A DNA stretch of 37,601 nucleotides from Acidobacteriota bacterium (GTDB lineage: Bacteria; Acidobacteriota; Vicinamibacteria; Vicinamibacterales; UBA2999). The stretch covers positions 1 through 37,601 of the forward strand of contig JACPCS010000122.1 in NCBI GenBank assembly GCA_016184455.1, written 5' to 3'. How positions within the stretch are numbered: position 1 is the stretch's first letter; each line of letters opens with the position of its first letter. The position numbers and the translations under genes were made by a program. This document shows, piece by piece, positions 32,286 through 37,601 of this stretch. The notes under the pieces were generated by a model. The model was not told the origin of the DNA and ran no database searches. It saw only the letters and a program-made list of their open reading frames with translations.

Positions 32286-33544
32286 CCGTACGTGGCGTCC
32301 GGCTTCAGCCGGACCAACATGCCGGGGCCCTCGCCGTCAACATCCTGCGGTTCGGGCGCGTGCTCCGGGCGGCGGGGCTCGACGTGCACCACGGCCGGAT
32401 GCTCGACGCGCTCCTCGCGATTGAGCGGCTCGGGGTGAGAAGCCGCACCGATGTGCGGGCGGCGCTCCGCTGCCTGTTGATGCACCGCCACGAGGATCTC
32501 GCGCGCTTCGACCACGCCTTCGATCTCTTCTTCCGCGCGCGAGCCGGTTCCTCCGGCGGCCTGCCGCTGTTCTCCCTCGGCGAACGGCCCCGGGTCGTCG
32601 CCAGACCCGTGGCCGCCACGGCCTCCACCATCGAGCTGGCGGACCGTGACGCCGCCGACTCGACGGCGGTCCCGCGCGCCGTCGGCGCCTACAGCCCCGT
32701 CGAGGTCCTGCGCACCAAGGACTTTGCGGAACTGACGCCGGCCGAGATCGACCGCGCGCGCGTCCTGCTGGAGCGGCTTCCCTGGCAGCTCGGCGTCCGG
32801 CGGACGCGGCGGTGGAGGCCGACGCCAGCCGGGGCGATCGACCTGCGCCGCACCTTGCGGCGCAACCTGCTGCGCTGGGGCGAGGTCGTCGACCTGCCCC
32901 GCCGTCGGCGGCGCCGGTTGCCTCGGCCGGTTGTGCTCATCGCCGATGTCAGCGGGTCGATGGATCGGTACAGCCGCATGCTGCTGCATTTCCTCTACGG
33001 CCTGACCGAGCACGGCCGGCGCGTAGAGAGCTTCGTCTTTGCCACCCGGCTGACGCGCGTGACTCGCCGCCTGGCCGAAGGGGGCGGGGCGGCCTCCATT
33101 GAGCGCCTCGTGCAGGACGTGAAGGATTGGGGCGGCGGCACGCGCATCGGCGATGCCCTGCGGACGTTCAACACGCGGTGGGCGCGGCGCGTCATGCGCC
33201 ACGGGCCGGTAGTCGTGATCGTGTCGGACGGCTGGGACCGCGGCGACCCGGCGCGGTTGTCGACGGAGGTCGCGCGCCTGCACCGCCAGTGCCGCCGCCT
33301 GATCTGGCTGAATCCGCTGCTCGGGTCACCGGGCTACGAGCCGCTGACGCGCGGCATGCAGGCGGCGCTCCGGCACGTGGATGACTTCTTGCCGGCGCAC
33401 AATCTGGCCAGCCTCGAGCAACTGGCCGAGCACCTGGGTGCACTCGGGGTACGTGGGGTACGTAGTGTCCGGCTTCAGTCCGGCAAACGAACGACCTGTT
33501 CGCCCGCCCTTCGGATCCTAAAATCTGGACTCCAACCCAACTGA
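32282..33544 (+). CDS. coxE: CoxE-like VWA domain protein
   Basis: The 420-residue protein has an N-terminal helical part and a C-terminal VWA domain with a MIDAS motif DVSGS at 222-226 and a later IVSDGWDRGD. It would partner the MoxR ATPase as a maturation chaperone of the molybdenum enzyme. The start ATG at 32282 overlaps the coxD stop by four bases. Residues about 3-12 (VRGVRLQPDQ) are encoded by REP-like element R6 and residues about 398-409 (GVRGVRSVRLQSG) by R7. Beyond the latter, about 20 residues have no family similarity and overlap the convergent SDR gene by 70 bases. The ancestral protein probably ended near residue 394 (EQLAEHLGAL). Family assignment is firm. Confidence 0.88.
   Translation: MTVRGVRLQPDQHAGALAVNILRFGRVLRAAGLDVHHGRMLDALLAIERLGVRSRTDVRAALRCLLMHRHEDLARFDHAFDLFFRARAGSSGGLPLFSLGERPRVVARPVAATASTIELADRDAADSTAVPRAVGAYSPVEVLRTKDFAELTPAEIDRARVLLERLPWQLGVRRTRRWRPTPAGAIDLRRTLRRNLLRWGEVVDLPRRRRRRLPRPVVLIADVSGSMDRYSRMLLHFLYGLTEHGRRVESFVFATRLTRVTRRLAEGGGAASIERLVQDVKDWGGGTRIGDALRTFNTRWARRVMRHGPVVVIVSDGWDRGDPARLSTEVARLHRQCRRLIWLNPLLGSPGYEPLTRGMQAALRHVDDFLPAHNLASLEQLAEHLGALGVRGVRSVRLQSGKRTTCSPALRILKSGLQPN
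32288..32315. repeat. REP-like element R6 at the start of coxE
   Basis: GTCCGGCTTCAGCCGGAC at 32297-32314 is a perfect 8-base stem with a two-base loop, with flank gtacgtggc to the left. It begins six bases inside the coxE reading frame and keeps that frame. It sits exactly at the coxD-coxE junction. Confidence 0.85.
33450..33485. repeat. REP-like element R7 at a convergent gene end
   Basis: The flank gtacgtagt is followed by gtccggcttcagtccggc, an imperfect palindrome with a one-base insertion relative to R6. It encodes the start of the extra C-terminus of coxE on the plus strand, and the last residues (RLPD) and TGA stop of the SDR gene on the minus strand (33475-33477). Confidence 0.8.
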
Positions 33545-34242
33545 TGGACGACCTTTACGATTGAAACCATCCCATCGGGCTCCGCCACGTTATAGACGCC
33601 AGTTTCTCCGTGCAGAAGCGCACGGCGTGCCGCGTCGGCAGCTGCATCTACATGGAGAGGGGCACCGATAGGCGGCGTGGCTGCCCACGTGCCTGGACCA
33701 TAGAGTTTTCCGTAGCGAAGAACAACGCCACGGAACGGACCGGCAAGTACTAGACTCTCGAGAATCCGCACGGCGCTGGCAGTGCGCGCGGCGACCGGGT
33801 CCGAGGCGTGTACGTTGAGCGGGGCGTCCTCGGTGAAAGGCTGGGGCCCCGGCGCGTAAGCAAAGGCAATGCTCTGCGCTACCACGTGGCCCACACCGCA
33901 AGCGATGCACGCATCAATCAGGTTCTTGGTGCCGACCTCTCGAAGCAATGCGTTGCGCATGAGCGCCTCTTTCAAATTCATTGGATCGAGCCGCTTTGGC
34001 AGGTCTGTCAGTTGATGAATAACAGCGGTAGGCCGCGCGTTGAGCACCGCCGTCCGCAATGCGTCCGCGTGGAACATGTCAACGACCGCTGGTTCTACAC
34101 CCACAGTCTCGAGTTCGTGTGCAGCTTCGGCTCTGCGAGTCGTTCCTGTGACATGCCAGCCATCAGCGACGAGCAAGGTGCATACGGCCCGTCCGATGAC
34201 CCCTGTCGCGCCAGCGACGAATACCCGTTTCTCGGAGTTCAT
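33475..34242 (-). CDS. NAD(P)-dependent SDR/epimerase-like protein
   Basis: The 255-residue extended-SDR-like protein has a Rossmann nucleotide motif VAGATGVIGRAV at 9-20 and LRYGKLYGPGT later. The catalytic YxxxK is not found at its expected place; the region reads VAARTASAVRILE, so it is an atypical, perhaps non-reductase, member. Substrate is unknown. The start ATG at 34242 has GAGG close upstream and overlaps a 37-residue upstream frame by four bases. The stop and last residues are REP-derived. The stretch 33545-34460 has visibly more A and T and more AT-ending codons than the cox genes around it. It splits two molybdenum enzyme clusters on the opposite strand, so acquisition by transfer is possible. 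Confidence 0.82.
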   Translation of the reverse strand: MNSEKRVFVAGATGVIGRAVCTLLVADGWHVTGTTRRAEAAHELETVGVEPAVVDMFHADALRTAVLNARPTAVIHQLTDLPKRLDPMNLKEALMRNALLREVGTKNLIDACIACGVGHVVAQSIAFAYAPGPQPFTEDAPLNVHASDPVAARTASAVRILESLVLAGPFRGVVLRYGKLYGPGTWAATPPIGAPLHVDAAADAARRALLHGETGVYNVAEPDGMVSIVKVVHQLGWSPDFRIRRAGEQVVRLPD

Positions 34243-34352
34243 TGCACCTCTATGTGCGGGCAACGTTGCCGAATGAGCCGCGCAAATCGAAGCGCCAACG
34301 TGTATGGCCCCACGATTTCAAAGTGCTCGACTCGATAGATGGCGTGCGCCAT
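34239..34352 (-). pseudogene. Possible truncated DUF2442-like leader fragment
   Basis: A 37-residue frame, beginning MAHAIYRVEHFEIVGPYT and continuing LALRF, precedes the SDR gene and overlaps it by four bases (ATGA). The opening resembles the N-terminal strand pattern of DUF2442 proteins (xxYTLxLRFDDGT), whose usual DGT-type continuation is missing after LALRF. It could be a broken gene fused to the SDR leader, or a short leader translated for coupling. A GAGGG-type site lies a few bases upstream of its ATG. Evidence is only pattern recognition on a very short frame. Confidence 0.35.
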
Positions 34353-34407
34353 GACCCTGCCCTCTCGAGATCTCAGGCATCGCACGCTGGAGTCCGCACG
34401 GCATGAT

Positions 34408-34458
34408 GTCACAGGTGACCTTCGCAGAATTACCCCTGGGGTCCTGCGGAGTTAGAAT
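34408..34458 (+). promoter_or_regulatory. Candidate promoter and operator upstream of the ABM/coxG group
   Basis: TAGAAT at 34453-34458 is a good -10 box, about 57 bases before the ATG at 34515. No convincing -35 is found. Just upstream lie two dyads: GTCAC-AG-GTGAC at 34408-34419, and a nested one made of CGCAG (34423-34427), ACCCC-T-GGGGT (34432-34442, sharing its centre) and CTGCG (34444-34448). These are well placed for a regulator of the second molybdenum cluster. No protein can be named. Confidence 0.35.
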
Positions 34459-34514
34459 CCGCTCACCGTGACGCCGACCGTCTCGATTCGGCGGTCACAC
34501 GGCTGGAGGTCATC

Positions 34515-35198
34515 ATGCGTCGTGTGCTGGGACTTGCCGTCGTCTCGGTTCTCGCGTGCACCTCGTCGACCGCGCTGCACGCACAGGGGGAGTCGGCCAT
34601 CTATGTCGTCAGCTATCTCGAGGCCGTCCCTGCGTCACAGCGCCAGGTCGCGAGCCTGCTCGAGGAGCTGGCCCGAGCGAGCCGCACGGAAGGGCCTGTG
34701 CGCTACGAGACGCTTCAGAGCACCACGCAGTCGAACCAGTTCGCGATCCTCGAGATCTGGAAGGACCAGGCGGCGCGCGAGGCCCACGCCGGCGCCGAGC
34801 ATACCCGGCGATTCCGCGAACAGGTGGGGCCGCTGCTCCTGGCACCGATCGACGATCGGATCTGCGTGGCGACGATGGTCGGGCCCACGCGCGAGGGACG
34901 CGGAACGATCTACGCCGTCACGCATATCGACGTGCCGGGAAACAGCCGCGACGCGGCCATGGCGCTCATGCGGCCGTTCGCGGAACAAACCCGCCGGGAT
35001 CCCGGCGCCCTGCGCTTCGATGTCGTGCATCAGTCGAACAGAACCAACCACTTCACCTCGATCGGCGTATGGGCGGATCAGAAATCGGCCGACGAGGGGC
35101 AGCGGGCCGTGCAGACACGGACCTTCCGCACGGGACTGACCCCGCTGCTCGGCGCTTTATACGATCAACGGTGGTATAGGCCGCTGTCGGTGAATTGA
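34515..35198 (+). CDS. Exported protein with two ABM-like (dimeric alpha-beta barrel) domains
   Basis: The 227-residue protein has a signal peptide (VLGLAVVSVLACTSSTALHAQ, cleavage about 24). Two ABM-like halves follow: about 28-110 (YVVSYLEAVPASQRQ...FAILEIWKDQAAREAHAGA) and about 128-220 (YAVTHIDVPGNSRDA...FTSIGVWADQKSADEG). ABM-fold proteins include cofactor-free monooxygenases and haem-degrading enzymes, but active residues cannot be assigned, so enzyme function is open. GGAGG at 34505-34509 precedes the ATG with good spacing. Its stop overlaps the coxG-like start by one base (TGATG), so the two are coupled, which places a periplasmic ABM protein with the second molybdenum hydroxylase cluster. 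Confidence 0.85.
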   Translation: MRRVLGLAVVSVLACTSSTALHAQGESAIYVVSYLEAVPASQRQVASLLEELARASRTEGPVRYETLQSTTQSNQFAILEIWKDQAAREAHAGAEHTRRFREQVGPLLLAPIDDRICVATMVGPTREGRGTIYAVTHIDVPGNSRDAAMALMRPFAEQTRRDPGALRFDVVHQSNRTNHFTSIGVWADQKSADEGQRAVQTRTFRTGLTPLLGALYDQRWYRPLSVN

Positions 35199-35647
35199 TG
35201 GACATCAGCGGCACCTACCGGTTCGACGCCCCCCCGCAGCAGGTGTGGGCGCTCCTGATGGATACGGATGCGATCGCGCGCTGCATCCCGGGCTGCCGCG
35301 CCCTCCGGCCCGTCGGACCGAACCGTTATGAGACCGAGCTCTCGGTGGCCGTCGCGGCGATCTCGGGTGACTTCAGCGGCACGATCGAGCTGGCCGACTT
35401 GCGCCCTCCGGAGTCGTACCGGTTGCTGGTCAACGGCACAGGGCGTCCAGGCTTTGTCCGAGGCACGGCGACAATTACGCTGGCACCCGACGGGAACGGA
35501 ACGGCCGTGCAGGTCGCGGCAAGCGCGCAGGCCGGCGGCCTGATCGCCCGCGTGGGTCAGCGGCTGCTCGAAGGCGTGGCGCGGATGACGATGGACCGGT
35601 TCTACCAGTGCCTGGCCGGGCAGCCCGCGCGCTCGGAGCAGACCTGA
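35198..35647 (+). CDS. coxG: CoxG-like SRPBCC family protein
   Basis: The 149-residue protein begins MDISGTYRFDAPPQQVWALL, the helix-grip start typical of CO dehydrogenase subunit G/CoxG. In Oligotropha CoxG anchors CO dehydrogenase to the membrane. More recent mycobacterial work on the related CoxG assigns it menaquinone delivery; I rely on memory for that. The canonical C-terminal membrane helix is not obvious here, because the protein ends GVARMTMDRFYQCLAGQPARSEQT. The start is the ATG at 35198, overlapping the ABM gene by one base; TTG just before it was rejected. The second coxS-like gene follows after 54 bases. Confidence 0.9.
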   Translation: MDISGTYRFDAPPQQVWALLMDTDAIARCIPGCRALRPVGPNRYETELSVAVAAISGDFSGTIELADLRPPESYRLLVNGTGRPGFVRGTATITLAPDGNGTAVQVAASAQAGGLIARVGQRLLEGVARMTMDRFYQCLAGQPARSEQT

Positions 35648-35701
35648 CCGCGAGCTCGAGGGCGCAATCGGGCGCGCCGATGTAAACTCGCTCCCCTACG
35701 C

Positions 35702-36171
<470 letters not shown>

Positions 36172-36172
<1 letters not shown>

Positions 36173-37601
36173 TGGTCGCCCCTGTCCTCCCCAAGCTCGT
36201 GGGCCAGCGGGTCAAGCGCCGCGAGGACCCGCGCCTCATCCAGGGCCGGGGCACCTACGTCGACGACATCACGATCGCCGGCATGCAGCACCTGGCGTTC
36301 AAGCGGAGCGACGTGGCCCACGCCCGCATCCGCGCCATCGACACGCGCGCGGCCGAAGCCATGGAAGGCGTCGAGGCGGTCTTCACGGGCGCGCAGATCG
36401 CCGACTTTCTCGCCCCGATGCCGATCGGCACATCCTTCCCGTCGCCGCCTCACCGCGCGGTGGCGGTCGACGTTGTCCGCTGTGTGGGCGAGCCGGTCGC
36501 GGTGGTGGTGGCCCGCGATCGCTACGTGGCCCGGGACGCCGCCGACGCCATCGCCGTCGACTATGAGATCCGGCCGGCCGTCGTGGATCCGGAGCTGGCG
36601 ATGACCGGCACGCCGGCGATCATCCACTCGGAGTTCGAGAACAATGTGGCGCTGCCGCCCCTCCCGAACGGCACGGGCGTCAGCCGGGACGGCAAGACGG
36701 TCGATGATTCCGCCATCGACAAGGCGTTTGCCCAGGCGGACGTCGTGATCTCGCAGCGAATGGTGAACCACCGCATCGTGCCCAACACGATGGAACCGCG
36801 CGGGGTCGTCGCGCACTACGAGCCCGGGAAGGAGTTTCTGACCATCTGGTCCTCGACCCAGGCGCCGCACATCCTGAAGACGATGATCGCCATGATGACG
36901 GGGCTGGGGCAGCACCAGGTCCGGGCGATCGCCCCGGAAGTGGGCGGCGGCTTCGGCGCCAAGATCAACATCTACGCCGAGGATTACGTCGCGGCGGTCC
37001 TCTCGAAGCGGCTCGGCATCCCCGTCAAGTGGGTGGAGGACCGCTCCGAAAGCTTCGTCGCCACCACGCACGGGCGCGATCTCATCGCGTACGTCGATCT
37101 GGCCGCGACGCGCGACGGCCGGGTGCTCGGGCTGAAGATGCGCCTCATCGCCGATGTCGGCGCCTACAACATGTTGCTCACGGCCGCCGTCCCGACGCTG
37201 ACGATGATGATGGCGAGCGGCACCTACGACATCCCGGCGATCCGCGCCACGCTCATCGAGGTCTTTACGAACAAGACGCCGACCGACGCCTACCGGGGCG
37301 CCGGCCGCCCCGAGGCGACGTACTTCGTCGAGCGCGCGATGGACATGCTGGCGCGCGAGTTGAAGATGGATCCCGCCGACGTTCGCCGGAAGAACTTCAT
37401 CCGGCCGGAGAAGTTCCCCTTCACCACGCAGACGGGCGCCGTGTACGACTCGGGGAACTACGAGGCGGCGCTCGGCCGCGCGCTCGAGGCCGCCCACTGG
37501 AAGCAGTTGCACGCGGAGCGCGACGCCGCCCGGGCCGAGGGCCGGCTCGTCGGGCTGGGCCTGTCGATGTACGTCGAGGTGTGCGGCTTCGGGCCATCGT
37601 C
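36172..37601 (+). CDS. coxL: CoxL-like molybdopterin-binding large subunit, form II type (cluster 2), partial
   Basis: The gene starts at the ATG at 36172 and runs open to the window edge, giving 476 residues of an expected roughly 780. It begins VAPVLPKLVGQRVKRRED with the usual REDPRLIQGRGTYVDD, then GGGFGAK near 258-264 and AYRGAGR at 373-379. It is thus the same form II class as cluster 1, though the two sequences differ widely (for example GTSFPSPPHRAV here against a longer loop in cluster 1), so they may act on different substrates. The catalytic C-terminal Glu lies beyond the window. Whether a coxM gene follows cannot be seen. Confidence 0.92.

Noticed and set aside
27632..33544. True (form I) aerobic CO dehydrogenase
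   Set aside because: The active loop reads AYRGAGR and not the cysteine-containing AYRCSFR, so CO oxidation is not supported.

Overview
The window is GC-rich, gene-dense DNA that looks like a soil Acidobacteriota chromosome, most plausibly the Vicinamibacteria (subdivision 6) lineage. This rests on family content only: Oar-like TonB receptors with an N-terminal CarboxypepD_reg domain, several CRTAC1 (FG-GAP plus ASPIC/UnbV) proteins, form II CO-dehydrogenase-like molybdoenzymes, and two families of short dispersed repeats that read out as VRLKPDTTY-like and LPTTNYQLP-like peptides. No rRNA, tRNA, CRISPR array, transposase, integrase or phage gene was seen.

Layout. Positions 1-269 hold a decayed 3' end of a TonB receptor bounded by repeats. 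Positions 270-9362 (minus strand) are a tightly overlapping four-gene unit, transcribed right to left: a membrane cytochrome with five CxxCH haem sites and TPRs, a secreted CRTAC1 protein, a membrane-anchored TPR-CRTAC1 protein with an unrecognised 400-residue C-terminal region, and a nitrilase-family hydrolase. Divergent from it are an Oar-like receptor (9559-12534) and a further CRTAC1 gene (12604-14481). Two tandem paralogous receptors follow on the minus strand (14603-17557 and 17789-20740). Next comes a catabolic-looking group on the minus strand: metal-dependent amidohydrolase, MFS transporter, and ACMSD-like amidohydrolase (20838-24705). A secreted NHL-type beta-propeller (24764-25777) converges on a MoaD/ThiS-like protein and a BNR-repeat protein (25774-27271). 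A frameshifted PhnB/VOC remnant follows. The right third holds two molybdenum hydroxylase clusters on the plus strand: coxS-coxL-coxM-coxD-coxE-like (27632-33544), then an ABM-domain protein, coxG-like, coxS-like and a coxL-like gene running off the window (34515-37601). A convergent SDR-like gene (33475-34242) separates the two.

Working together. The left part suggests an extracytoplasmic system: membrane electron-transfer protein, large secreted beta-propellers, and outer-membrane receptors. The substrate cannot be read from sequence. The cox-like genes encode the three enzyme subunits, a MoxR/VWA maturation pair and a CoxG-like SRPBCC protein. The AYRGAGR motif marks form II or another aerobic molybdenum hydroxylase, so CO oxidation is not established.

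The most unusual signal is how the two repeat families shape gene ends. A palindromic REP-like element (core GTCCGGC-TTCA-GCCGGAC) supplies stop codons, terminal residues, or an internal loop to six genes. A heptameric GGTAGNN repeat occupies gene junctions. One receptor remnant is truncated precisely between the two repeat types.
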